Part shown: piece by piece, positions 1-9,295 of the stretch
Layout: every line of letters starts with the position of its first letter
Numbering within the stretch: position 1 is the first letter of the stretch
From: Bacteroidia bacterium
Lineage (GTDB): Bacteria > Bacteroidota > Bacteroidia > Chitinophagales > UBA2359
DNA: 64,000 nt
NCBI GenBank assembly: GCA_030427245.1
Contig: JAUHXA010000023.1
Coordinates: 30,597 to 94,596 of the forward strand
Direction of reading: 5' to 3'
Notes under the pieces: generated by a model
Databases searched by the model: none
What the model saw: the letters and a program-made list of their open reading frames with translations, nothing else
What the model was told of the DNA's origin: nothing
Translations under genes and position numbers: made by a program

Positions 1-1
1 G

Positions 2-2830
2 TTGAATCAAGGCTTGATTTCCTCTACTTACGGCTCAAATGGCGAACAACACGAAAACGATGGCGTGTTCGTCAATGAAGGAATTATCGAAGATCCCAAC
101 AACGCTTTTGTGAACATCATTGGGAATCCAATTATTCAAACAGGTGATGGAGGTACAACCAGTTATACACTCTTCAATCCATTGTTTACCTGCTATGGCG
201 AAGTCATCAACAATGCAACCAACAAGCCTTTGGATACTGATGGGATTTACAATGTGAATATGTGGTACACCGATATTTCCTTGACGCAGGAAGCGGGAAT
301 GTTTGAGTATTCCGAAGCATTTGGTATCAATCGTTTTACTCCCGATTATAGCTTACTTGGACCAGGGGTTCACCTCCTTTTTGTGAGTGTTGAGAGTGAT
401 AATTTTGTAGATTGTGGAGCGAGAAATGTAGTTTTAGTTCAGTTAGTGATTCATGCACTGCCCGAAATCGTTCCCATTCACCAAAGCATTTGTGTAGGAG
501 AAACTTTAACGGAATCCTTAGCAGTTGAAAACAAGGGCGCAACTTATACTTGGTATGATCAAGAAACAGGCGGCAATCAACTGACAACAGGCACAAGCTA
601 TCTACCCAACCCACAACCAACAGAGAGTACTACTTATTGGGTGGAAGCCATCAATGCAAAAAACTGTGAAAGTGATGGCAGAACGGCGGTAAACTTTACC
701 ATTTACGATTATCCTACTACTCCAAACATTACCTCAAGCATCAGTGAAGCAACCTGCAATAATACCTTCATTTTAGATGCAGGAAACTATCCTGCAAATC
801 ACACTTACCTATGGTCAACTGATGAAACGACTCAAACCATCTCGGTAGCTGCTTTGGGAACGTATACTGTTACGGTTACCAACGAAGGCAATTGTAGCAG
901 CACCGCAGATATTGAAATCATCGAAGATCCAAATTTTAACATCAAAATCAGTGGCAACACCGAATACTGTTTGGAAAGCAATGTCGAATTAGATGCAGGA
1001 ACTTACAGCAACAACGATTCCTATATTTGGTCAAACAATGCGACAACTCAAACGATTGCTGCAACCGCAGGCACTTATACAGTTACGGTAACGAATGATG
1101 AGGGATGCAGTGATTCCGCCAAAGTGAAGGTCAAATCAGGCTCTATTCCCCCTCCACAATTTGCCAACAATACACTCAATAACTACTTGGACGTTTGTTC
1201 GGAAGAAACGGGAGCTATCTATCGCTTGAACGCCGCTTATACGCAGTATCAGTGGAGCATAGTAAATGGTACAGCTACCAACAACCCCACAACAGGCAAT
1301 GGCGGTTTGGGAAAAAGAAGAGCATTGGTCGACTGGGGAACGGGCCCAAATATTGGTCAGGTATATGTAACAGTAACGGATGAAAATGACTGTACAGGGA
1401 CTTCAAGTTGGGAGGTAAACATTGCTGCTCCTGTAGTGGCAACTGCAATAGGAACTGCAATATGCGAAGACGAAACAGCCACTGTTACGGCAACAGGTGG
1501 AGGAACTTACTTGTGGTCTACAGGAGAGACAAGTTCAGAGATTGAAGTAATGCCTACCACTAACACTGTTTATACGGTCACCGTAACCAATTCTATAGGA
1601 TGTACAGATACAGCAGAAGCAGAAGTAACAGCTCTTATTTGTTGTATAGCAGATGCAGGTACACTTTCTTTGATTAACTCCGATGTTTGTGCAGGAGAAG
1701 ACATTCTAGCGACCACCAATAATAGCCACCAAACGGCTACTGATTATGAACTTTATTATTTGTTGGTAAATGATTTTAACCACAGGATTGAAGCCGTTAG
1801 TACAGATGGGGTATTTTCTGGTGTAGCTCCAGACGGCTATGATGTATATAGCTTTGTTCAACTCAGCACGGATCCTCCTATTCCTTCTCCTGTTGATAGC
1901 ACCCATTTATACTTGGCAGATATTGGAACAATAGACGATGGTTGTTATGACCTTTCTGATTCGCAGGGTGTAATCATGCCTTACGACCCTGAGATAGAAG
2001 TTGAGTTCTATTCAACAGAAGATGTCGCTGGGACGGTCTATATTGCTGACATCACCATTAGCGGAGGTACGATTCTCTATGATTTGGATCTCACAATTGC
2101 CAATGGTTTCGCCTACTTAGAGGATTTTTCAGCCCATTCTTACTCGGTGTACTACGATGAAAATACCGTTTGGGATTTGAGTATTACAGATGCCAATGGA
2201 TGTGGAAGTGAACTTTGGAACATCAGTTCAGCAGACAATCCCAATATCTTTGTCAATGTCACCAGTATTAAACGTGAAACGTGTATAGGAGAAGAAGACG
2301 GAGCCATTACTATTGATGTATCAGGTGGTATCGCTTGTACGCCTTCACCTTCCTATATTTATGCTTGGTCTGGCCCGAATAACTTTACATCAAGTTTGGA
2401 AGATATTACCAACTTAGTTATGGGCGAATATCATTTGACCGTTACAGATTGTGATGCCAACAGCTATACAGGTAGTTTTGAAGTGAAGCGAAAAAACGTC
2501 AGAAGAGGAAGACGAGGTACAATTGACTGCAATGCAGGCGGCAATAAAACAACTGTAGATTCGACAGGCGAAACTTTCCTACAGATTCGTCCGAACCCAT
2601 TTAGCTACTACACTACGATTGAGTTTGGTATGGCAGAAACGGGTATTGCCAACCTTACCCTCTATACCTTGGACGGTCGAAAAGTAACCGAAATCTATCA
2701 TACGATTGCCGAAAACGATGCTGTTCACCGCATCAATTTTGAGGCAGAAAACATTCAACCGGGCATGTATTTGCTGCAATTGATGACTGAAAGTGGGGAA
2801 ATGGTGATGGAGAAGTTGGTGGTTCGGTAA
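2..2830 (+). CDS. T9SS-sorted surface protein, 5' end outside the window
   Basis: The frame is already open at the first base, so the gene is partial and its signal peptide lies upstream; the TTG at position 2 is only the first codon available. The visible 942 residues contain Ig-like/PKD-like modules (about 153-217 and 240-540, with Cys pairs and repeated 'GTYTVTVTN' strands), a SprB-like repeat near 765-830 ('AITIDVSGG', 'YHLTVTD') and a C-terminal Por-secretion (type A) sorting domain from about 857, with 'IRPNPF', 'LYTLDGRKV' and 'PGMYLLQL' signatures ending in a basic 'KLVVR'. This architecture is typical of secreted or cell-surface adhesin-like proteins that cross the outer membrane through the type IX system. 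The substrate or binding partner cannot be read from the sequence. Two terminator hairpins follow. Confidence 0.9.
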   Translation: MNQGLISSTYGSNGEQHENDGVFVNEGIIEDPNNAFVNIIGNPIIQTGDGGTTSYTLFNPLFTCYGEVINNATNKPLDTDGIYNVNMWYTDISLTQEAGMFEYSEAFGINRFTPDYSLLGPGVHLLFVSVESDNFVDCGARNVVLVQLVIHALPEIVPIHQSICVGETLTESLAVENKGATYTWYDQETGGNQLTTGTSYLPNPQPTESTTYWVEAINAKNCESDGRTAVNFTIYDYPTTPNITSSISEATCNNTFILDAGNYPANHTYLWSTDETTQTISVAALGTYTVTVTNEGNCSSTADIEIIEDPNFNIKISGNTEYCLESNVELDAGTYSNNDSYIWSNNATTQTIAATAGTYTVTVTNDEGCSDSAKVKVKSGSIPPPQFANNTLNNYLDVCSEETGAIYRLNAAYTQYQWSIVNGTATNNPTTGNGGLGKRRALVDWGTGPNIGQVYVTVTDENDCTGTSSWEVNIAAPVVATAIGTAICEDETATVTATGGGTYLWSTGETSSEIEVMPTTNTVYTVTVTNSIGCTDTAEAEVTALICCIADAGTLSLINSDVCAGEDILATTNNSHQTATDYELYYLLVNDFNHRIEAVSTDGVFSGVAPDGYDVYSFVQLSTDPPIPSPVDSTHLYLADIGTIDDGCYDLSDSQGVIMPYDPEIEVEFYSTEDVAGTVYIADITISGGTILYDLDLTIANGFAYLEDFSAHSYSVYYDENTVWDLSITDANGCGSELWNISSADNPNIFVNVTSIKRETCIGEEDGAITIDVSGGIACTPSPSYIYAWSGPNNFTSSLEDITNLVMGEYHLTVTDCDANSYTGSFEVKRKNVRRGRRGTIDCNAGGNKTTVDSTGETFLQIRPNPFSYYTTIEFGMAETGIANLTLYTLDGRKVTEIYHTIAENDAVHRINFEAENIQPGMYLLQLMTESGEMVMEKLVVR

Positions 2831-2855
2831 GCACTATAAAGCACATTTTTGAGAA

Positions 2856-2900
2856 AATAGAAATCAATAAGGTGTTTTTAACACCTTATTGACTTCTATT
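2856..2900 (+). terminator. Long perfect hairpin after the T9SS protein
   Basis: Two 21-base arms (2856-2876 and 2880-2900) pair with one mismatch around a three-base loop, 26 bases after the stop codon. The T-rich tail (tgtttcttt) is weak, so it may act as a transcript-stabilising hairpin as well as a terminator. Confidence 0.6.
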
Positions 2901-2933
2901 TGTTTCTTTAAATTACCTTCAAAGTATAATAAG

Positions 2934-2983
2934 AAAAGGCTCAATAACGGAGATTGAAATCCACCATTATTGAGCCTTTTTTT
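2934..2983. terminator. Rho-independent terminator between convergent genes
   Basis: Arms 2934-2947 and 2967-2980 (AAAAGGCTCAATAA and its complement) form a 14-bp stem followed by seven T residues on the plus strand. It lies between the stop codons of two convergent genes and probably serves both, though the T-run favours the plus strand. Confidence 0.8.
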
Positions 2984-3023
2984 ATGTTTATTTTATTGAA
3001 GATTATAGCAAAATCCAATTACC

Positions 3024-3821
3024 CTACCAACGCTTACCAAACATAAACTTCACATACAAATTCACAAATAAGAACTTATTGTAGTCAATTTCTTCATCCA
3101 ATGCCACCAAGATAGGCACACGAGAAAAATACGCATTTGCCATAGCACCTACTTCAATAGCTTTCACATATTCATTGTAGTTCGCCCAGTCAAAAACAAG
3201 CGCCACTTTAGCTTTCGCACCAGGATAGATTTTCATTTCATTCAGTCCAAATGAAAAACCCGAAGCCCCATAAATGCGGTCGCTATTGAGAAAAATATTG
3301 GCATTCCCTTCAGGCTCCAAACCTGCTTGATACTTCACATCACGGGTCGTAAAACTATTGCCACTGCTGCCATTGCCATAAATCAATTCGAGGTAGTAAG
3401 GTTTGGCAAGTCCGATAGAAAGACCACCTCCATAATACAAGCCAATGTCGACACCACTTTTACGTCCTTTATCTGCCAACATACGCATTTTGCCAAGAGT
3501 AAAATTGAGGTTGTAAAAGTTGTTTTGCTTGCCATAAACATAGCCGCTTGCCGAATTGCGAGAAGACGAAAAAATGCTCTGATTGCGGAATTCTTTTGGA
3601 TGTTTGATGTCCATTAGTTCTATCTCAAAAATGGTTTTTTTGAAGATGCTGTGGATTTTTACAAAATGGGCATTGATACCCAAACCGTTTGTATGAGCTT
3701 GAATCCCCATGCTAAACTCACGTTTGAAAACTACATCATCATAAGTCAATGTACTAGTTTGTGCCGCCAAAAAAACAGGTGCGAACAACACTAAAATAAG
3801 AAGGGAACGCAGATAGGTCAT
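3024..3821 (-). CDS. Exported protein, probable outer-membrane beta-barrel
   Basis: The 265-residue product begins with a clear Sec signal peptide (MTYLRSLLILVLFAPVFLAAQ, cleavage probably after AAQ). The mature part is rich in alternating hydrophobic strands and aromatic/Gly residues, for example 'DIGLYYGGGLSIGLA', 'KVALVFDWANYNEYV' and a terminal 'LFVNLYVKFMFGKRW' ending in an aromatic residue, as outer-membrane barrels do. I do not recognise a named family. It is a single gene, convergent with the T9SS protein gene. A small barrel-like outer-membrane protein of unknown function is the best description. Confidence 0.7.
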   Translation of the reverse strand: MTYLRSLLILVLFAPVFLAAQTSTLTYDDVVFKREFSMGIQAHTNGLGINAHFVKIHSIFKKTIFEIELMDIKHPKEFRNQSIFSSSRNSASGYVYGKQNNFYNLNFTLGKMRMLADKGRKSGVDIGLYYGGGLSIGLAKPYYLELIYGNGSSGNSFTTRDVKYQAGLEPEGNANIFLNSDRIYGASGFSFGLNEMKIYPGAKAKVALVFDWANYNEYVKAIEVGAMANAYFSRVPILVALDEEIDYNKFLFVNLYVKFMFGKRW

Positions 3822-3967
3822 AGGGGTGATTTTAAGAAATGAATAATCTTACCTCTAAATTTACAAAGAATATTACAATAATAGATTCTTTTTGTTTAAG
3901 AAACCCCTATTTCTGTTTTTGCTTACTACAAAAATGTAACTTGAACGACTGAAATAGGGCATAAAAA

Positions 3968-4300
3968 TCAATTTGCACAGCGCACACAGGTAGCACTTTC
4001 AGGCATATACATCAAGCGAGCTATTTGAATGGTTTGACCACATTTGACACATATACCAAACTTGGGATCGTCAATTTTTGACAAAGAAGTTTGCAACTTA
4101 TTCATCTTCAACCTTGCTCGCCGCAAGTTTTCCTCGTTCACGCTTTTATTGTTGATGGCATCCATACGAGTAATTCGCCCCAAAGCATTGTCAGGTGAAA
4201 TCGGTTGTGTAAGCAACTCTAATTCAAAAATTTGGTCTTCTAAAGCTGCAATCGTTTCCTCAATTTTTTCTTTCAATTCTTCTCTTTCAAATTCATTCAT
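3968..4300 (-). CDS. TraR/DksA-family C4 zinc-finger protein
   Basis: This 110-residue protein has an N-terminal charged coiled-coil region (residues 1-75, rich in Glu/Lys/Leu) and a C-terminal C-X2-C-X17-C-X2-C zinc finger ('CVKC' ... 'CVRC'), the arrangement of DksA/TraR proteins. Family members enter the secondary channel of RNA polymerase and alter initiation, often together with (p)ppGpp. It is shorter than E. coli DksA (151 residues) and no acidic coiled-coil tip can be confidently identified, so its activity may differ. It stands alone, and the region upstream is a 382-bp intergenic stretch shared with the divergent gene at 4683. Confidence 0.85.
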   Translation of the reverse strand: MNEFEREELKEKIEETIAALEDQIFELELLTQPISPDNALGRITRMDAINNKSVNEENLRRARLKMNKLQTSLSKIDDPKFGICVKCGQTIQIARLMYMPESATCVRCAN

Positions 4301-4682
4301 AAAACCCTAACAAATCCAAGATACAACTGTTTTGGGCCATTCCGTAGTTGTAATGTTTGATGGATAGAGAATACAGAAAACAAACAATTGGGAGCGAACT
4401 TTAGGCAAAAAAGGACAGTCTACATTCTTCAAATGGATTTGATTGTTTATTTTCATGTCATTTTTTTGTCAAAATACGTCTGAATATAAATATTACACAA
4501 TAAACCTATACCCGTCCTATTCTTTGCAGCGCAAAGTCATAAATATGGTTGTTTCCTTTTATTCCGATAAATGTCACCTTCCTCATACAATTACTTTTTT
4601 TTTGTAGCATCAAAATTGTTATATTTATGATGTTAAAAAGCTGCACTGACTACTTTCTGTACACCCCCTAATCCATCCAATT
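4301..4682. other. Divergent intergenic region, AT-rich
   Basis: This 382-base gap lies between the divergent DksA-like and ZU5-like genes. It is AT-rich with several T- and A-runs and a TATATTTA sequence near 4619 that resembles a degenerate Bacteroidota -7 element for the plus-strand gene. I see no gene, RNA or clear repeat. Confidence 0.5.
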
Positions 4683-6371
4683 ATGTTTCGAGCTGCCATA
4701 TTACTATTTCTAATTATAGCCTGTGTAATAGCCGCATGGCTGCCTTCTAATGTTTTTGAAGAAGATGTCATCAGCAAGTATCGTGCAAATCAAAATGCGA
4801 TGAATCAGCACTTGAATATAGAGTCTGAGCAAAACACTGCGACTGAAATTCAACAGGAGCAAACCTCTTCTCCAAAAGATTTGAAGCAAAATTCACAAGC
4901 TATACCTACATCTAAAGTTGCTATTGGGAATCTATCTGGTGAGTCAATACCTACCGACAATACCATAGAGCAAACCAACTACAATTCTAAAACCACAGCA
5001 AAGCCTCGCATTGACAATCGTAGGCTACATCCCCTGCATGAGCTTTTTGAAAAAACAGAAATCGGCAGTCAGTTTTACGACATTGACAACCAACAAGCCA
5101 ATACGATAGTCAGTAGTGGAGGCGCACTCATCAATATACCACCCAACTGCTTTATGCAGCAAGACGGGAGTATGGTCGTTGGCAATGTTACTATAGAAAT
5201 AAAGGAAATAAATACCAAGTCTGAATACTTGCTATCTAATATCACAACAAACACCTTCAACAGCTTATTATCTTCAGATGGATTGATTTATTTCAATGCT
5301 TATTTACAGGAACAAAATCTAAAAATTGCTCCACAAAAATTGTTGTATGTAGAATTACCAACTAAGATACGAGATGGTGACAAAAGAGCTTTTTTTGCAG
5401 AATTTGACAAAGCTGGTCAAAGTTGGTGGACCAAATCTATGCCCCAAGTTAATCGCATGATTTCTCTACCATTGCAGCAAATGCTTTTTGATGAAATGAA
5501 CCTGAGCACAGAAATCAAAGACTATTTAAAACAACCAAAATTTGAACAAACCTTTATCGCTACAAGAGCTTTTGAAGAAAGATTAAGGGTATTACAACAA
5601 TACCAAGACCTTTTTTCAATAGAAGAAGTAATCAATATATACACAAAGCATGTAGATTCAGATTTGAAAGAATTAGATAATAAAGTCGCTTACTACTTCA
5701 ATCATTTAGCAAAAGAACAAATAGAACATTCAACCATTTCCAAAAAACTGCAAAAACTCAACAATCGCTTCCAGTATTTTGCACTTGAAAGGTATACGAA
5801 GCCTCTCTACCTGAGACCTTACAATGTGGACCTCAATGAATCCAATGCTTATTATCAGTTGTTAGCGAATGGGATGAGTGCCTTTACTGCCAATATGTAT
5901 ATTCAAATGAACAACTGTCGCAAACATCTTGTGGCCCAAAGAAGTAAAAATCGAAAAATGGTAGCCAGCAAGAAGAGGTCTAAAAACACCTTTATGGTAC
6001 ATCATATAGGCTGGTTCAGCATCAATGAATTTTTGCCCACAGCGACTCCAAAAAGAAAAATAATGGCGCAAGTCAACAGCGCAAATCATTCAAAAACCAG
6101 CCTATATCTTGTTTTAGAGGACTTCAATACCGTTGTTGCAGCCAATAAGGACAAAGAAGGAAACTATCACTTCAACAGCCTACCTTTGGGAGCAAACGGG
6201 CGTTTGGTGGCATTGAGCTACAAACACAACCAACCTTTTATTGATATTCAAGATATTATCGTTGGTGAAAAATATCTACATTCCCTCCAAATGCGTCCAA
6301 CGACCGTCGAAATGATGCAATACGAAATCTCTCAGTTGGACTACGAAAGGCATTTGAGCGCAAGTTTATAA
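4683..6371 (+). CDS. Membrane-anchored or secreted protein with ZU5-like domain
   Basis: The 562-residue protein has an N-terminal hydrophobic segment (FRAAILLFLIIACVIAAW) that can serve as a signal anchor, or as a lipobox if Cys14 is used. A Ser/Thr/Gln-rich linker extends to about residue 130. A beta-rich module at about 155-225 ('GGALINIPPNCF' followed by 'GNVTIEIKEI') resembles the ZU5/IPxGA-type domains of Bacteroidota surface proteins. The central region (270-400) is helical and charged, and the C-terminus (about 440-530) looks like a carboxypeptidase-regulatory beta fold ('GNYHFNSLPLGANGRLVALSY'). The function is unknown; a periplasmic or surface structural role is inferred. Confidence 0.7.
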   Translation: MFRAAILLFLIIACVIAAWLPSNVFEEDVISKYRANQNAMNQHLNIESEQNTATEIQQEQTSSPKDLKQNSQAIPTSKVAIGNLSGESIPTDNTIEQTNYNSKTTAKPRIDNRRLHPLHELFEKTEIGSQFYDIDNQQANTIVSSGGALINIPPNCFMQQDGSMVVGNVTIEIKEINTKSEYLLSNITTNTFNSLLSSDGLIYFNAYLQEQNLKIAPQKLLYVELPTKIRDGDKRAFFAEFDKAGQSWWTKSMPQVNRMISLPLQQMLFDEMNLSTEIKDYLKQPKFEQTFIATRAFEERLRVLQQYQDLFSIEEVINIYTKHVDSDLKELDNKVAYYFNHLAKEQIEHSTISKKLQKLNNRFQYFALERYTKPLYLRPYNVDLNESNAYYQLLANGMSAFTANMYIQMNNCRKHLVAQRSKNRKMVASKKRSKNTFMVHHIGWFSINEFLPTATPKRKIMAQVNSANHSKTSLYLVLEDFNTVVAANKDKEGNYHFNSLPLGANGRLVALSYKHNQPFIDIQDIIVGEKYLHSLQMRPTTVEMMQYEISQLDYERHLSASL

Positions 6372-6396
6372 TTTTTGCTGAATAGTAATTTTTTGT

Positions 6397-6434
6397 TTTT
6401 GCATTTGAATTTGTAATTTGCATTTGAAGTTTCA
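6397..6434 (+). repeat. 38-bp direct repeat, copy 1
   Basis: This 38-base sequence, beginning TTTTGCATTTGAATTTG, recurs at 6611-6648 with one mismatch. The two copies frame the palindromic element at 6449-6592. Confidence 0.7.
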
Positions 6435-6448
6435 TCGCTAAATTCTAA

Positions 6449-6592
6449 GTACAGGACAAAAGTATATTTATAGAGTAAATCTTATAGGTTTGATTTTTGA
6501 AAATTCATACAAATTTTATTATTGGAGAAAAATACATAATTAAACACCTATAAGGTTTGATCTTCGAATCAATAAACCGTTTTGTCCTGTGC
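6449..6592. repeat. MITE-like element with inverted ends
   Basis: The ends GTACAGGACAAAA (6449-6461) and TTTTGTCCTGTGC (6580-6592) are inverted with one mismatch over 13 bp. Inside are two further copies of a CTTATAGG/CCTATAAG palindrome, each followed by a TTTGAT motif. There is no coding capacity. The structure fits a small non-autonomous mobile or REP-like element. It fills most of the 316-base gap between two genes. Confidence 0.55.
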
Positions 6593-6610
6593 TGAGTGCC
6601 AACGTATAAC

Positions 6611-6648
6611 TTTTGCATTTGAATTTGTAATTTGCGTTTGAAGTTTCA
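6611..6648 (+). repeat. 38-bp direct repeat, copy 2
   Basis: Second copy of the repeat at 6397-6434 (GCATTT changed to GCGTTT), ending 39 bases before the next start codon. Confidence 0.7.
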
Positions 6649-6687
6649 CCAGATACCCTATTGCTACAATCTCAAAAATCAAATATC

Positions 6688-7395
6688 ATGTCAAATGCCA
6701 TACAAATCAACTGTATAGAATGTAAAACGCCCATTCATGCAGACGATATCAACCTAGACCATTACATCGCCAAATGTCAAAAATGTCATACTGTTTTTGA
6801 CTTCAAAAAACAACTAGACGAAGCGCCAAAAAAACGTACTGAAGTCGCTATGCCTGAAAACGTAGAAGTGCTTCAATTGCGAAATGAATTGGATATTAGT
6901 TTCACTTGGTGGGTGCCACACAAAAAACCAGCTTTTCTTATCTTTTTTACCTTGTTTTGGAATTCCATTGTCAGCATTTTCGTCGTTGTAGCTTTGGTGA
7001 CAGGCGAATGGCTTATGTTGGCCGGCATCAGTATTCACCTCACTATTGGTTTAGGTCTTGTCTATTACCTCCTTTGCAAATACTTCAACAAAACTACTTT
7101 TCGGGTCACTCGAAATTATTTAACGACCGAACACAGTCCCTTTCCTGTGCCTTTTTATGGCGCAAAAGATGTAGAAGTTTCCGAAATCGACCAACTTTAT
7201 TCCAAAGAGTATGTGGCCGCTACCCAAAACAATCGCCCAATCCATGCCTACGCTGTTTACCTTATCACCAAAAGTGGCAAAGAAGTCAAAGTTCTCAAAG
7301 GTTTAGACACCCCTCAGCAGGCGTTATATATTGAACAAGAAGTAGAAAAGTTTTTGGGGTTGATTGATAGACGAGTGAAAGGAGAATTAAGCTAA
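6688..7395 (+). CDS. Zinc-ribbon membrane protein
   Basis: I place the start at the ATG at 6688 (MSNAIQIN); a longer frame uses a TTG nine codons earlier. The 235-residue protein opens with a zinc-ribbon pattern, C-X2-C ('CIEC') near residue 10 and C-X2-C ('CQKC') near residue 30. A charged linker follows, then two adjacent hydrophobic segments at about 82-103 and 107-128 that form a membrane hairpin, and a C-terminal cytoplasmic beta-rich domain resembling a PH-like fold. Zinc ribbons joined to membrane hairpins are common among unassigned bacterial proteins. No catalytic residues are evident. The gene sits alone between two repeat-containing intergenic regions. Confidence 0.7.
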   Translation: MSNAIQINCIECKTPIHADDINLDHYIAKCQKCHTVFDFKKQLDEAPKKRTEVAMPENVEVLQLRNELDISFTWWVPHKKPAFLIFFTLFWNSIVSIFVVVALVTGEWLMLAGISIHLTIGLGLVYYLLCKYFNKTTFRVTRNYLTTEHSPFPVPFYGAKDVEVSEIDQLYSKEYVAATQNNRPIHAYAVYLITKSGKEVKVLKGLDTPQQALYIEQEVEKFLGLIDRRVKGELS

Positions 7396-7411
7396 ATTGC
7401 TAAAGGCTTGC

Positions 7412-7541
7412 AAATCAAACTTCAAAAATCTTGTAATCGTACCTCATAAATCCACTTAAAGTGAGCTGGTCGTTTCTCGCTTTATATGCTCATAACTGAT
7501 GGAGACAAGAATTATGAGAGTTGATATTTGAAGTTTGATTT
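7412..7541. repeat. Long inverted repeat between genes
   Basis: The 15-bp arms AAATCAAACTTCAAA (7412-7426) and its exact complement (7527-7541) enclose 100 bases that contain a second nested pair, CTCATAA (7444-7450) and TTATGAG (7512-7518). It could fold as a branched hairpin or be a decayed mobile repeat. It lies just upstream of the symporter gene. Confidence 0.5.
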
Positions 7542-7567
7542 TACTTCAACACCCAAACACCTAAATA

Positions 7568-9160
7568 ATGTCCAAACAACTTCGACCTCTTTTCATTCTA
7601 ATAGCTGCCATGTTGGTCATTGCAGCCGTCCTTTTTTACCTTGACAAAGAGGTGCATTGGGGAGGGTTTATCTCCATGATGGTGTTTTATGGATTCATTT
7701 TCTATTTAGGTATTTACGCTGCAAACCTTCGAAAATCGGATAATGTCACCGAAGTTATGTTGGCAGGGCGAAGCCTTCCACTTTTTGTAGCTGTATTCAC
7801 GATGAGTGCAACTTGGGTAGGCGGTGGCTATATCAATGGCACTGCCGAATTTACGGTAAGTGCGGGTTTAGCGTGGGTACAAGCACCGTGGGGATATGCA
7901 TTGAGTCTGATAGTTGGCGGATTGTTTTTTGCAAGGAAAATGCGCCGCTACCAATTCAAAACCATGCTCGATCCACTCGAACAGCGATTTGGCAAACGAA
8001 TGACCGCTCTCCTCTTTCTACCTGCTCTAACGGGTGAAATCTTTTGGTCGGCTGCCATATTAACCGCTTTGGGAACAACCTTCGGAACGGTTTTAGGCTT
8101 GGACTTCAATACTTCTATTGTGCTTTCTGCCGTGATTGCAATAGCTTACACCGCTTTAGGTGGTTTGTGGGCTGTTGCTTTGACTGACATCGTGCAGTTG
8201 ATCTTGTTGTTTGTCGGCTTGATATTGGTGATTCCCTTTGCTTTACAGCATGTTGGTGGGTGGGAAAATGCTTGGCAAATGTATGTCGACAAAAAAGGAA
8301 TTTTGGCCCATCCTTTTCCGCCCATTGACGGCTGGCGGCATCCCGAATGGGGAAATTATTACTGGAATTGGTTGGACTATGCGATGCTGTTGATATTTGG
8401 AGGTGTGGCGTGGCAGGTATATTTTCAACGGGTTTTGTCTGCTAAAACCGAAAACATAGCGATGTGGTTGTCCATTATTGCTGGATTTGTGTGTATGGTG
8501 GCGGCTATTCCTGCGGTGATGATTGGAGTCATAGCAGATGTGGTGGATTGGTCGAGTGTGGGTATTGCAGCTCCCGAAAATGCGTCTTTGACCTTGCCGT
8601 ATGTGGCTCGCTATCTAACCAATCCGTGGGTAGCAACGGTTGCTTTGGGAGCAATTGCAGCAGCAGTGATGTCTTCGGTAGATTCTTCCATTTTGTCGGC
8701 TTCAAGTATGGCGAGTTGGAATGTCTATCGTCCTTTGGTACAGCCTGATATCAGCCCCGAAAAATTGGCAATCGTTTTGAAACGTTGTATTTGGATCATT
8801 GGGATTGCTGCAACTTTATTGGCTTTGCAGGTGAAGAGTGTATATGCGCTTTGGTTTTTGTGCAGCGACTTCGTTTATTGTATTTTATTTCCTCAACTGG
8901 TCATGGCATTGTTCGACAAAAAGGCTAATTACTACGGTAGTTTGGTAGGATTCATTGTATCTTTTGTGCTGCGATTTGGTGGGGGAGAAGCGACTTTGGG
9001 TATTCCACAATTGCTGCCCTATCCAATGGTTGAAAATGGCGTGGTTTTGTTTCCTTTCCGTACTTTGGCAATGTTCAGCGGTTTGATGGCTATTTTTGTG
9101 GTGTCGAGATTGACACAGAAGCAGTGTCCTGCAAAGGAGTTGGTAATAGGGGAAAGATAG
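7568..9160 (+). CDS. Na+/solute symporter, choline-transporter (CHT)-like
   Basis: This 530-residue polytopic protein (about 13 hydrophobic helices) belongs to the sodium:solute symporter (SSS) family. Its motifs match the CHT1/SLC5A7 branch rather than the proline or sialic-acid branches: 'TWVGGGYINGTAEF' in helix 2, 'GLAWVQAPWGYALSL', 'TMLDPLEQRFGKRM', 'YTALGGLWAVALTDIVQL', 'WQVYFQRVLS', 'AVMSSVDSSILSASSM' and 'PFRTLAMFSG'. SSS proteins couple substrate uptake to Na+ entry across the inner membrane. Choline or a related quaternary amine is the inferred substrate, by analogy only. No choline-oxidation genes are nearby. The ATG at 7568 opens a good N-terminal helix. Confidence 0.88.
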   Translation: MSKQLRPLFILIAAMLVIAAVLFYLDKEVHWGGFISMMVFYGFIFYLGIYAANLRKSDNVTEVMLAGRSLPLFVAVFTMSATWVGGGYINGTAEFTVSAGLAWVQAPWGYALSLIVGGLFFARKMRRYQFKTMLDPLEQRFGKRMTALLFLPALTGEIFWSAAILTALGTTFGTVLGLDFNTSIVLSAVIAIAYTALGGLWAVALTDIVQLILLFVGLILVIPFALQHVGGWENAWQMYVDKKGILAHPFPPIDGWRHPEWGNYYWNWLDYAMLLIFGGVAWQVYFQRVLSAKTENIAMWLSIIAGFVCMVAAIPAVMIGVIADVVDWSSVGIAAPENASLTLPYVARYLTNPWVATVALGAIAAAVMSSVDSSILSASSMASWNVYRPLVQPDISPEKLAIVLKRCIWIIGIAATLLALQVKSVYALWFLCSDFVYCILFPQLVMALFDKKANYYGSLVGFIVSFVLRFGGGEATLGIPQLLPYPMVENGVVLFPFRTLAMFSGLMAIFVVSRLTQKQCPAKELVIGER

Positions 9161-9295
9161 CACAATTGGATGTTTTAATTTTCATTCGCTACTTCATCAT
9201 TCTAAAATGCACTGCAAAACTCTCTCGGAAGAGTCAAATTTTTGTCTCCCTCCTTAAAAATACCTAACTTAGAATTAGTTAAAAAATAGCTAAAT

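Noticed and set aside
6565..6575. T-loop-like TTCGAATC as part of a tRNA gene
   Set aside because: No acceptor, D or anticodon stems can be drawn around it; it is part of the palindromic element.
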